A stretch of 64,000 nucleotides of DNA from positions 1 through 64,000 of the forward strand of contig NZ_FNIT01000002.1 of the NCBI RefSeq assembly GCF_900104035.1, read 5' to 3'. The first letter of the stretch is position 1. The number at the start of each line of letters is the position of its first letter. A model generated the notes under the pieces. The model saw only the letters and a list, made by a program, of their open reading frames with translations, was not told where the DNA came from and ran no database searches. The translations under genes and the position numbers were made by a program. Below are positions 24,455 through 32,405 of this stretch, piece by piece. Origin of the DNA: Aureimonas jatrophae. Its GTDB lineage: Bacteria; Pseudomonadota; Alphaproteobacteria; Rhizobiales; Rhizobiaceae.

Positions 24455-26146
24455 TCACATGCTCGCGTAGACCGGTCCCTCGCCGCCCTGCGGGGGCACC
24501 CAGCGGATGTTGCCGTTGGGGTCCTTGATCGAGCACGTCTTGCAGTGGACGCAGTTCTGCGCGTTGATCACGAAGCGCGGATCATTCGGGTCGCTCTCGT
24601 CCCACTCGTACACGGCGGCCGGGCAGTAGCGCTGGGACAGCCCGGCGTAAACGTCGTGCTCGGATCGCTTCTGGAGGCTCAAGTCGCGCACTTGGAGATG
24701 CACCGGCTGGTCTTCCTCGTGGTTGGTGTTGGATAGGAACACCGACGATGTCCGGTCGAAGGTCAGCACCCCGTCGGGCTTGGCGTACGCGATCGGCCGG
24801 TGCTTGTCGGCCGGATCGGTCGCTTCGGCATCCGTCACCCCATGCCCCATCGTGCCGAAGAGCGAGAATCCCAGAAGCTGGTTGCACCACATGTCGATGC
24901 CGCCCAGCGCCACGCCGAGCCCCGTTCCGAACCGCGACCAGAGCGGCTTGACGTTGCACACGGGCTGGAGGTCCCGGCCGATGGCGGAGGCGCGCCAGCC
25001 GTCCTCGTAGGGCTGTAGACGATCCGCCGAGCGCCCTTCCCCAATCGCGGCGGAGGCCGCTTCCGCCGCCATCATCCCGCTGGTGATCGCGTTGTGGACG
25101 CCCTTGATGCGCGGCACGTTCACGAAGCCCGCCGCGCAGCCGATTAAGGCACCGCCGGGGAACACGAGGTTCGGCACCGACTGCCAACCGCCTTCCGTGA
25201 TCGCGCGTGCGCCGTAGGCGATGCGCTTGCCGCCGCGCAGCAGTTCCGCGATGTCGGGATGCGTCTTGAAGCGCTGGAACTCCTCGAAGGGCGACAGGTA
25301 CGGGTTCTTGTAGTTGAGGTGCACCACGAAGCCGACGTAAACGCGGTTGCCCTCCAGGTGATACAGGAACGAGCCGCCGCCGGTCGAAAGGTCGAGCGGC
25401 CAGCCGAACGAGTGCTGCACGAGACCCGGCATCGCCTTGGCAGGCTCGATCTCCCACAGCTCCTTGATGCCGAGCCCGTATTTCTGAGGCTCGGCGTTCT
25501 GCGCCAGCCCGTAGCGGTCCACAAGGTCTTTCGCGAGCGAGCCGCGCACGCCCTCGCCGATCAGCACGTACTTGCCCATCAGCGCCATGCCGCGCTGGTA
25601 AGCGGGTCCTGGCTCGCCGCCGCGCGTGATCCCCATGTCGCCGGTGGCCACGCCCACCACGCGATCCTCCTCGTCTAGGATCAGCTCGGAGGCCGCGAAG
25701 CCCGGATAGATCTCGACGCCGAGCGCTTCCGCTTGGCTCCCCAGCCAGCGGCACACCTCGCTGAGCGACACCACGAAGTTGCCGTGGTTGCTCATGAGCT
25801 TGGGCATCAGGGCGTTGGGCAGGCGCACCGCTCCTTCCGGCCCGTAGAGGAAGAAGCGGTCCTTGGTAACGGGCTGGCGGATCGGCGCGCTCTCGTCCGA
25901 GCGCCAGTCCGGCAGAAGCGCGTCAAGCGAGGACGGGTCGAGCACGCAGCCCGACAGGATGTGCGCGCCGACCTCCGCGCCCTTCTCCAGCACCACGACG
26001 GAGAGGTCCGGGTTCACCTGCTTGCATCGGATCGCCGCAGCCAAGCCCGCCGGGCCTGCGCCCACGATCACCACGTCGAACTCCATCGACTCGCGCTCGG
26101 GCAAGGGCTCGCGCTCGGGTGCGTCGGGGGCGGTTATGGTCGTCAC
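24455..26146 (-). CDS. electron transfer flavoprotein-ubiquinone oxidoreductase
   Basis: A 563-residue ETF-QO, the usual length. FAD motif GAGPAG is at 29-34, and the C-terminal [4Fe-4S] site has Cys508, Cys532, Cys535 and Cys538 (CVHCKTC). It sits on the inner face of the membrane and passes electrons from reduced ETF to ubiquinone. It starts with GTG overlapping the etfA stop in GTGA, so it is coupled to the ETF subunits. With acyl-CoA dehydrogenase at 38326 in the neighbouring cluster, this set gives a complete local electron route. The stop codon lies 15 bases from the IS remnant, but the gene is complete. Confidence 0.97.
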   Translation of the reverse strand: MTTITAPDAPEREPLPERESMEFDVVIVGAGPAGLAAAIRCKQVNPDLSVVVLEKGAEVGAHILSGCVLDPSSLDALLPDWRSDESAPIRQPVTKDRFFLYGPEGAVRLPNALMPKLMSNHGNFVVSLSEVCRWLGSQAEALGVEIYPGFAASELILDEEDRVVGVATGDMGITRGGEPGPAYQRGMALMGKYVLIGEGVRGSLAKDLVDRYGLAQNAEPQKYGLGIKELWEIEPAKAMPGLVQHSFGWPLDLSTGGGSFLYHLEGNRVYVGFVVHLNYKNPYLSPFEEFQRFKTHPDIAELLRGGKRIAYGARAITEGGWQSVPNLVFPGGALIGCAAGFVNVPRIKGVHNAITSGMMAAEAASAAIGEGRSADRLQPYEDGWRASAIGRDLQPVCNVKPLWSRFGTGLGVALGGIDMWCNQLLGFSLFGTMGHGVTDAEATDPADKHRPIAYAKPDGVLTFDRTSSVFLSNTNHEEDQPVHLQVRDLSLQKRSEHDVYAGLSQRYCPAAVYEWDESDPNDPRFVINAQNCVHCKTCSIKDPNGNIRWVPPQGGEGPVYASM

Positions 26147-27075
26147 AGCTTCCCCGTCAGTTCCGGCACGAGTGTGAACACGTCGCCAACGAGCGCGTAG
26201 TCGGCGACTGCCAAGATGGGCGCGTCGCCATCCTTGTTTATGGCGACGATGACCTTGGAGTCCTTCATGCCGGCCAGATGCTGGATCGCGCCTGAGATGC
26301 CGCAGGCCACATACAGATCGGGCGCCACCACCTTGCCGGTCTGCCCCACCTGCCAGTCGTTGGGCGCGTAGCCCGCGTCCACCGCCGCTCTGGACGCCCC
26401 CACCGCCGCACCGAGCTTGTCGGCGAGCGGCAGCATCACCTCGTCGAAGCGCTCCTTCGACCCCAGCGCCCGCCCGCCCGAGACCACGATCTTGGCGCCG
26501 GTCAGATCGGGCCGCTCGGAATGGGAGACCTCGTCCGACACGAAGCGCGACACGGCCGGGTCGGCGGCGGCGGCCACCTGTTCGATGGGGGCGGGCGACC
26601 CCGCCTCGCCAGCCGCAACAAACGCCGAGGTGCGCACCGTCAACACCTTGATCTTGTCGGATGAGCGCACGCGCTCCACCGCGCTGCCGGCATAGATCGG
26701 ACGCTCGAACGTGTCGGGCGCGATCACCGCCGAGACGTCCGACACCTGCATGACGTCGAGAAGGGCTGCGGCGCGCGGCAGGGCGTTCTTGATCGAGGCG
26801 GTGGCTGGTCCCACCACCGCGTCGTAGCTCTTGGCGAGTTCGGCGATCAGCGCGGCCAGCGGCTCGGCGAGGTGATGGGCCAGAGCCGCACCGTCGGCCA
26901 GGAGGACCTTGGCAACGCCGTCCAGCCCGGCGGCCTGGCTGGCCACGGCGGAAGCGCCCTCGCCGGCCACGAGCACATGAACCTTGGCGCCCAGCGCCTT
27001 GGCAGCCGTCAGCGCCTTCGCGGTCTCGCCCGACAGCGTCCGGTTGTCGTGCTCGGCGATCAGAAGCGTGGTCAT
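26143..27075 (-). CDS. etfA: electron transfer flavoprotein alpha subunit
   Basis: A 310-residue ETF alpha (FixB-like) subunit. The N-terminal domain begins [18 protein letters not shown] and the C-terminal FAD domain holds [17 protein letters not shown] and [12 protein letters not shown], the adenine/FAD-binding signature. It forms a soluble heterodimer with ETF beta and accepts electrons from acyl-CoA dehydrogenases. It lies 42 bases after etfB and overlaps ETF-QO by four bases. The sequence is typical of the housekeeping-like group I ETF rather than the nitrogen-fixation FixAB type. Confidence 0.96.
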   Translation of the reverse strand: MTTLLIAEHDNRTLSGETAKALTAAKALGAKVHVLVAGEGASAVASQAAGLDGVAKVLLADGAALAHHLAEPLAALIAELAKSYDAVVGPATASIKNALPRAAALLDVMQVSDVSAVIAPDTFERPIYAGSAVERVRSSDKIKVLTVRTSAFVAAGEAGSPAPIEQVAAAADPAVSRFVSDEVSHSERPDLTGAKIVVSGGRALGSKERFDEVMLPLADKLGAAVGASRAAVDAGYAPNDWQVGQTGKVVAPDLYVACGISGAIQHLAGMKDSKVIVAINKDGDAPILAVADYALVGDVFTLVPELTGKL

Positions 27076-27117
27076 GGATCCTGTTCCTTCCCTATCCGAT
27101 CAAACCAGCCAGCGCGC

Positions 27118-27864
27118 TCAAACGAGCCCAGCGCCCTTGAGCGCCGAGACGAGCTCGTCCACGGAGCCGAGCGTCACGCCCGCCTGCCGGCCCTTGGGCT
27201 CGGTGACCGAGACCACCTCGTGGCGCGGGCTGGTGTCGACGCCGTAGTCAGCGGCCGACTTGTCCTCCAGCGGCTTCTTTTTGGCCTTCATGATGTTGGG
27301 CAAGCTCGCATAGCGCGGCTCGTTCAGGCGCAGGTCCGTGGTGACGATGCAGGGAAGCTTGAGCGCCACCGTCTGAAGGCCCCCGTCCACCTCGCGCACG
27401 ACGCTCGCCTCGCCGTCCGCGACCTCGAGCTTCGAGGCGAAGGTCCCCTGCGCCCAGCCCAGCAAACCGGCGAGCATCTGGCCGGTCTGGTTGGCGTCGT
27501 CGTCGATCGCCTGCTTGCCGAGGATCACGAGGTCGGGCCGCTCGGCCTCCACCACACCACGCAGGATCTTGGCAACCGACAACGGCTCGACGCGGCCCTC
27601 CGCCTTCACCAGGATGCCCCGGTCCGCGCCCATGGCGAGCGCCGTGCGGATGGTTTCCTGCGCTTGTTGCACCCCGATCGAGACGGCGACGATCTCGTCG
27701 ACCCCACCCTTCTCCTTGAGGCGGACGGCCTCTTCCACGGCGATCTCGTCGAACGGGTTCATGCTCATCTTGACGTTCGCAAGGTCCACCCCTGTCCCGT
27801 CGCCCTTCACGCGGACGCGAACGTTGTAGTCCACGACACGCTTCACGCAGACCAGGATCTTCAT
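27118..27864 (-). CDS. etfB: electron transfer flavoprotein beta subunit
   Basis: A 248-residue ETF beta subunit beginning [20 protein letters not shown]. The conserved AMP-binding region is seen in [19 protein letters not shown] and the recognition-loop segment in [12 protein letters not shown], which contacts dehydrogenases. It is the first gene of the etfB-etfA-ETF-QO operon. AGGAG precedes the ATG. The start lies 14 bases from the intended end of the isomerase gene upstream on the same strand (27878), suggesting that the ETF genes were once read through from that gene. Confidence 0.96.
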   Translation of the reverse strand: MKILVCVKRVVDYNVRVRVKGDGTGVDLANVKMSMNPFDEIAVEEAVRLKEKGGVDEIVAVSIGVQQAQETIRTALAMGADRGILVKAEGRVEPLSVAKILRGVVEAERPDLVILGKQAIDDDANQTGQMLAGLLGWAQGTFASKLEVADGEASVVREVDGGLQTVALKLPCIVTTDLRLNEPRYASLPNIMKAKKKPLEDKSAADYGVDTSPRHEVVSVTEPKGRQAGVTLGSVDELVSALKGAGLV

Positions 27865-27937
27865 GAACTTCTCCTTTTCAACAGACGGTCCTGAACCGCT
27901 CGACCATCACGTCGAGAACCTCGTTGGGATCGCGCTG

Positions 27938-28726
27938 CTACCAATCATCGGATGAGAAGACCTCGACCTCGCAAAGGCCCCGGTAACCTGCGTTTTCGAC
28001 CGCGTCTCGGATGTCGCGCAGGTCGACCACCCCGTCACCCATCATTCCGCGGTCGAGTAGCATGCTGCTAGTGTCCGCCAGCCAGTCACAGAGATGGTAG
28101 CCGGAGATCAGATCACCGGCGTCGGAGAGGCTTCGAGATAGACGCGAGTCCCACCATACGTGATAGACATCCACCGCGATTCCGAGGTTCGGGGCGTCGG
28201 CGCCGCGACAAAGCTCGAATGCGTCTGCCACGCTGAACAGACAGGTACGGTTGCCGCCGAACATCGTGTTCAAAGGCTCGAGGCCGAGTTTGACGCCGCA
28301 ACTCGCCGCGCGCTCGCAGTCATGCGAGAGACGGTCGGCGAAACGATCCCAGGTTGGGCCAAGACCTTTCGTGCCGGGCTCGGTCCCTCCGGTCACGATC
28401 GTGACGACAGGTGCCCCTAACGCCGCGGCCATTTCGATCGAGGCGACGATCTCGCCTTCAAGATTCTTGGGCGTGCCGACGCCCACGAGGAACGGCGTGC
28501 GGCAAAGCCCGACCACCTGCATGCCAGCGCCTCGAACATGATCACCGATCTCGATCGCCCGCGTCCCTATCTCGCGCCGCCAGAACACGATGCCGCCGAA
28601 CCCTTGGGCAGAGCAGGCATCGATCACCCGCTCGGTGGACCACCCGGCTCCACGCCCGTCGAGGTTGTGACTAAAGCTCGCCGTATTTAGCGCGAGCGCG
28701 GAATGATCGTTCGCTGAGTCCCTCAT
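27938..28726 (-). CDS. sugar phosphate isomerase/epimerase-like TIM barrel with premature amber codon
   Basis: 262 residues of an AP-endonuclease-2-like TIM barrel (xylose-isomerase-like), with likely metal-binding residues in LGLEPLN, IAVDVYHVWWD, YHLCDW and EVEVF. The TAG at 27938-27940 follows EVFSSDDW. Reading through it gives [19 protein letters not shown] and a TGA at 27878-27880, which is the normal C-terminus of this family (usually a second Trp, TGG, at the TAG). So the gene was 282 residues and has one nonsense mutation, or needs suppression. The start overlaps the stop of the truncated DUF993 gene (ATGA), a normal operon junction. Activity may survive, since only the last helix is lost. 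Confidence 0.82.
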   Translation of the reverse strand: MRDSANDHSALALNTASFSHNLDGRGAGWSTERVIDACSAQGFGGIVFWRREIGTRAIEIGDHVRGAGMQVVGLCRTPFLVGVGTPKNLEGEIVASIEMAAALGAPVVTIVTGGTEPGTKGLGPTWDRFADRLSHDCERAASCGVKLGLEPLNTMFGGNRTCLFSVADAFELCRGADAPNLGIAVDVYHVWWDSRLSRSLSDAGDLISGYHLCDWLADTSSMLLDRGMMGDGVVDLRDIRDAVENAGYRGLCEVEVFSSDDW

Positions 28727-28965
28727 TCCGTGCCGTAGACGGCCAGCAGCCGCCCGATCCGTCTCACGACGAGATAGGGATCGCGCAAGAGTCCCGCCTG
28801 ATCGGCCAATCGGAAGGCTTCGATGACATAGGGCAACGGACGCAGCGCGTGGTGGCCACCCAGCATGATGAAGTGATCCTGAAACCCGTTAAGCCAGGCG
28901 AGAAACACGACCCCTGTCATGTAGTGCTGGGTCGGTGCACGGAAGCCCGGCCGGGGCAACGGTTG
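28723..28965 (-). pseudogene. truncated DUF993 (dihydrodipicolinate-synthase-like) gene, C-terminal part
   Basis: About 80 codons match the C-terminus of DUF993 proteins: RAPTQHYMTGVVFLAWLNG, then DHFIMLGG and EAFRLADQAGLL. The full family is about 380 residues, so some 300 residues are missing. The 5' part is replaced by unrelated sequence and an IS3 scrap. The stop overlaps the isomerase start in ATGA, the arrangement of an intact two-gene operon. It cannot be functional. Confidence 0.8.
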
Positions 28966-29318
28966 AGAGTAAAAGGCGGCACGACATGGCAGCGATCCCC
29001 AACGGAAACCGCCATTTTCATCGTCAAACTGCACCGAAGATGAGTCAGCCCTCTTTTGCACGCCGACTCGGGGTCCCGTTCCAACGACGTTTGACAGATC
29101 GAGCGGACCGCATCCGCTACCGTGCATCCTTGCGACACTAGACTATCAACCGGCCGAAGCTTCGCGACAATCTCTTCGGGCTTGGGTCGTCTTGCCATGT
29201 CCGTCCTCCTTCAGATTCTAAAACCCATACTGCAGGGCGGACCATCTCAATGGGGGCGGATCAGAAGGCATCGTCGGTTGGCGCTTGGCTAACACCGCTT
29301 TGTACGATCGCATCACGT
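28966..29318. other. IS scar between truncated DUF993 gene and the acyl-CoA synthetase
   Basis: This stretch contains the OrfA scrap and left IS end (29097-29244). The part at 28966-29096 matches nothing I recognise. The part 29245-29318 is short spacer before the stop of the synthetase gene. There is no complete gene. Confidence 0.55.
29097..29198 (-). pseudogene. IS3-family OrfA remnant
   Basis: The first 34 codons from the ATG at 29198 (MARRPKPEEIVAKLRPVDSL, then VSQGCTVADAVRSI) are the N-terminus of an IS3-family OrfA with its AGGAGG ribosome-binding site upstream. The rest is lost. The segment 29199-29244 is the IS left end (TGGTCCGCCC read on the minus strand). The deletion that removed the rest of the IS may also have removed most of the DUF993 gene. 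Confidence 0.72.
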
Positions 29319-30950
29319 CTAGAGTTTCTTCAACGAGATTCCGGCCTTGTGACGATCCCACGTGGTGTCGCGCACACCCATCGCGGCGAGTTCACGTTTG
29401 CGCACCTTGTTCGTCGGCGTTCGAGGGAGTGCGTCGTGTAGCTCGATGTAGCGAGGTACCATGAAATGAGGCAGAGCCTCGAGCATGAACCGGATCAGCG
29501 CGACCTCATTTAGGCTCTCCCCTTTCGCGAGAACGACGTTCAGCATGATGTCGTCGTCGCCTTCCATACCTGAGGGAACACCAACCGCAGCAACCTCCGC
29601 GACACCGGGGAATTTAAGTGCTGCCATCTCGATATCGAAGGAGGAGATATTTTCAGCCCGGCGGCGAATGCGGTCGCGGATGCGATCGACGAAGTAGTAG
29701 TAACCTTCGTCGTCTCGGTAACCCGCGTCCCCTGTGTGAAACCAAAGGTTTCTCCAAGCCTCCACCGTTGCGTCGGGTCGACCGAGGTACCCGAGCATCG
29801 TCGTGAATGGTTGTTTCGGACGGACGACGAACTCCCCCGTCCGTCCGCTTCCAACCGTTTCGTCCGTGAGGGGATCGACGACGTCCAGTTCATACCATTC
29901 GTCGAGGAGACGTCCGCAGCTTCCCTGCGGATGTCGGGTCTCGAGGTCGGTCCAGAGCGGACAGCCGATTTCGGTCATTCCCCACATCTCGACGCCCCGA
30001 AGGCCGAAACGTTCTTCGAAGGCAGGACCGATCCCTTTCGGCAAGGGACAACACATCAGCCGAGCAAGCCTATGCGAGCGGTCGAACTCTGTCGGTGGTG
30101 TCTTGAAGATCATTTCGATCATCGGACCGTGGGCGATGCTCGCCGTCACGCCATGCCTGCGTACCTGCATCAACCATGTCGAGGCATTGAAGCGCTGGTC
30201 GAGCACTAGTTGTCCACCAGCTAGGAACGTAGCGAGGACGCCCATGAACTTGCCGGCTATGTGGTTGAGAGGGTGGGCGCAGTAGTACGTATCGTCGTCG
30301 GTGAGACCAATCGCACCGAGAGCCTGCTGGGCGATCAGGATCACCTGTCCATTCGGGAGCAGAGCCGCTTTCGAAGGTCCGGTCGTTCCCGAAGTAAACA
30401 TCACCGTGGACGGATCGCCGGGCGCGATCGTCGCCTCCGGTAAATCTGCTCGGGTTTCCAAGGCGTCGTCGAAGACGTGAACGACTATCGCGGACCCAAA
30501 TGCCGCCAACGGAGAGCCAGATACGGCGCCGACGACGATTACATCGGTGACCGAGTCGAGTTCCGGACCGAGCGACATCAGGACAGGTAGCAAATCGACA
30601 TCAACGATAACCACTGTCGGGCGTGTCGTACGCAACGGATATGCAAGAACCTCTCCCCTGAACGCTGGATTAATCGTGACGTCGATCGCTCCGATCAGTC
30701 CGGCGGCCAGCCAACCTTGCAGGGGAGCAAGCCCCGGTCGACAGAACATCGCTACGCAGGAACCCTTCGCCACGCCGCGCCCGAGGAGAAAGTTCGCGAG
30801 CGCGGCACTGCAGGATATGAACTCGCCGTACGTCTGCGTCGGTCCTTCGATTACGTGAAGGAAGGGCCGTTCAGGGGTCTCTAACAGTCGATGCTCCGCG
30901 AGACATCGCAGCGTCCAGTTCGTCGCATCCTTTAGGAGGGGATGAACCAT
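29319..30950 (-). CDS. AMP-dependent acyl-CoA synthetase/ligase
   Basis: A 543-residue class I adenylate-forming enzyme. The ATP motif is TSGTTGPSKAALLPNG, then WGMTEIG, HTGDAGYRDDEGYYYFVDR with the IRRRAENISS hinge, and the C-terminal lysine segment RTPTNKVRKREL. The organisation is closest to the CaiC/crotonobetaine-CoA ligase-like group. It activates an unknown acid with ATP and CoA. ATG 30950 follows GAGAGG; a GTG four codons upstream is possible. It is divergent from the CoA-transferase gene and shares its 18-bp palindrome, so both are probably controlled by the TetR protein at 41844. Confidence 0.92.
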   Translation of the reverse strand: MVHPLLKDATNWTLRCLAEHRLLETPERPFLHVIEGPTQTYGEFISCSAALANFLLGRGVAKGSCVAMFCRPGLAPLQGWLAAGLIGAIDVTINPAFRGEVLAYPLRTTRPTVVIVDVDLLPVLMSLGPELDSVTDVIVVGAVSGSPLAAFGSAIVVHVFDDALETRADLPEATIAPGDPSTVMFTSGTTGPSKAALLPNGQVILIAQQALGAIGLTDDDTYYCAHPLNHIAGKFMGVLATFLAGGQLVLDQRFNASTWLMQVRRHGVTASIAHGPMIEMIFKTPPTEFDRSHRLARLMCCPLPKGIGPAFEERFGLRGVEMWGMTEIGCPLWTDLETRHPQGSCGRLLDEWYELDVVDPLTDETVGSGRTGEFVVRPKQPFTTMLGYLGRPDATVEAWRNLWFHTGDAGYRDDEGYYYFVDRIRDRIRRRAENISSFDIEMAALKFPGVAEVAAVGVPSGMEGDDDIMLNVVLAKGESLNEVALIRFMLEALPHFMVPRYIELHDALPRTPTNKVRKRELAAMGVRDTTWDRHKAGISLKKL

Positions 30951-31038
30951 CGAACCTCTCACGGTCTGAGAGCTGGGGAGGGTCCCAGCAGGAAGCCCAG
31001 CCTACCCAATTAAACGTTGTCAGCGAAACACACATGAC

Positions 31039-31056
31039 ATACCATCCGTATAGTAT
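31039..31056. promoter_or_regulatory. 18-bp palindromic operator 1, in the divergent ACS / CoA-transferase promoter
   Basis: ATACCATCCGTATAGTAT is an imperfect palindrome and differs at one position from the site at 32361-32378. The preceding bases CATGACA are also shared with CATGTTGACA there. It lies 24 bases before the CoA-transferase ATG and about 90 bases from the synthetase start. Size and symmetry fit a TetR-family dimer site. The TetR protein at 41844 is the obvious candidate ligand, by inference. Confidence 0.75.
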
Positions 31057-31079
31057 CCCATTACGAGGTGGCAACAAGA

Positions 31080-32309
31080 ATGAGTTCGAAGACCGCCGGA
31101 GCGCCGGGGCGCGACACCTCCGCCCTTAAGGGCATCCAAGTCGTCGAGCTCGGCATGGTCATGCAGGTGCCGTTGGCCGGACAGATGCTCGGCGACCTCG
31201 GTGCCGACGTCATCAAAGTCGAGCGACTGCCTCCCGGCGAGATCCTGCGCACCCTCGATCCCATCGGGTTCGGAACTGGGAAGATGAGTTGCTACTACGC
31301 AGCTCTCTGCCGTAACAAGCGGACCCTTTCACTTGACATCAAGTCGGAGAAGGGTCGCGCTGCACTGCTTCGGCTAATCGATACGGCGGACGTACTGCTG
31401 CACAATTTCCGCCCTGGCGTCATGGAACGCCTGGGCCTCGATTATGAAACGCTTCGCAGTCGAAACCCGCGGCTGATCTATGCTGCAGGGTCTGCATTTG
31501 GAAGCGAGGGACCGATGGCGAGTCTGCCAGGGCAGGACATGCTCGCACAGTCGTTCAGCGGCCTTGCGCGCAGCGGACGCGACGATGACGCGCCCCCTCA
31601 ACTCGTAAACTCGCCTATGATCGACTACCTGACGGCGTCTTCCCTGACGCAAGGCATTCTCGCCGCTCTTCTCGAGCGCGGGAGGTCCGGCGAAGGTCAG
31701 ATGGTTTCAACTTCGCTCTTCGACAACGCGCTGGCCGTTCAGGTTCTCGAGACAGCCAGCCTAGCCATGCATCGCACGCGAACGAGCTGGATACAGTACT
31801 CAATGATGTTCCGCACGTCGGACGGCTGGCTGTGTGTCCTGACGCTCTTTCGCGACAATCCAGCTAAGGGCATCTGCGAAGCCTTCGACCAGCCCGATAT
31901 CAGCACAAGAGCGGAGTTCGCGACTTATCGACTTCAGGTCGAGAACCTAGCAGCCCTCGAAGACCACCTCAGCCCAATCGTCAAGACGTTCAGCACCGCG
32001 GAATGCGTCGACCGCCTTTCTCAACAGAACGTCCTTTGTGCTCCCATCAATACGCTCGAGGACGCCCTTTCCCATCAGCAAGCCACGACAAACGAAGCCC
32101 TCTGGGAAGTCGAGATCGCTGGGTACGGGCCTGTTCGTCTAGCCGGGAATCCGGTCAAGTTGTCAAGGACGCCACCGACGATGCGCTTCCCACCGGCCGA
32201 CGTAGGCGAAAACAGCGTCGAGATTCTGTCTTCCCTCGGTTTCTCCGATCTCGAGATCGATGACCTCACTTCCAGCGGCCTCCTGCACGTGCGCCCTACG
32301 CGCCAGTAG
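31080..32309 (+). CDS. class III CoA-transferase (CaiB/BaiF family)
   Basis: A 409-residue family III CoA-transferase. The N-terminal CoA-binding segment reads VVELGMVMQVPLAGQMLGDL, and the catalytic Asp that carries the acyl-enzyme is Asp153 (LPGQDML). It swaps CoA between two carboxylates without ATP. The ATG at 31080 has GAGGTGG eight bases upstream; a GTG four codons earlier is less likely. It is the only gene between the two palindromes (31039 and 32361), so it may form its own transcription unit, divergent from the acyl-CoA synthetase. Confidence 0.92.
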   Translation: MSSKTAGAPGRDTSALKGIQVVELGMVMQVPLAGQMLGDLGADVIKVERLPPGEILRTLDPIGFGTGKMSCYYAALCRNKRTLSLDIKSEKGRAALLRLIDTADVLLHNFRPGVMERLGLDYETLRSRNPRLIYAAGSAFGSEGPMASLPGQDMLAQSFSGLARSGRDDDAPPQLVNSPMIDYLTASSLTQGILAALLERGRSGEGQMVSTSLFDNALAVQVLETASLAMHRTRTSWIQYSMMFRTSDGWLCVLTLFRDNPAKGICEAFDQPDISTRAEFATYRLQVENLAALEDHLSPIVKTFSTAECVDRLSQQNVLCAPINTLEDALSHQQATTNEALWEVEIAGYGPVRLAGNPVKLSRTPPTMRFPPADVGENSVEILSSLGFSDLEIDDLTSSGLLHVRPTRQ

Positions 32310-32355
32310 ATAGCGTTCCATGCGAACCCCATTCTCGAAAAAACCGAGCTTCATG

Positions 32356-32378
32356 TTGACATACCATCCGGATAGTAT
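32356..32378 (+). promoter_or_regulatory. 18-bp palindromic operator 2 overlapping a TTGACA element
   Basis: ATACCATCCGGATAGTAT at 32361-32378 has arms ATACCATCC and GGATAGTAT, with eight of nine positions symmetric. TTGACA at 32356-32361 overlaps its left edge and would be the -35 element, so a bound repressor would block RNA polymerase. The -10 hexamer is not obvious. The long plus-strand operon starts 28 bases downstream. The near-identical site stands at 31039-31056. Confidence 0.78.
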
Positions 32379-32405
32379 TTTCTAGTCCGTACGACGTAGG
32401 AGAAA

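Noticed and set aside
26143-27864. FixA/FixB nitrogen-fixation ETF
   Set aside because: The coupled ETF-QO gene and the typical group I ETF text, without fixC/fixX neighbours, favour a general ETF.
31039-31062. A complete -35/-10 promoter at operator 1
   Set aside because: ATGACA could be a -35 element, but at 17 bases spacing the sequence CCCATT is not a convincing -10, so I listed only the operator.
31068-31079. GTG start of the CoA-transferase at 31068
   Set aside because: The ATG at 31080 has the GAGGTGG sequence at proper distance; the GTG would lie inside that ribosome-binding site.
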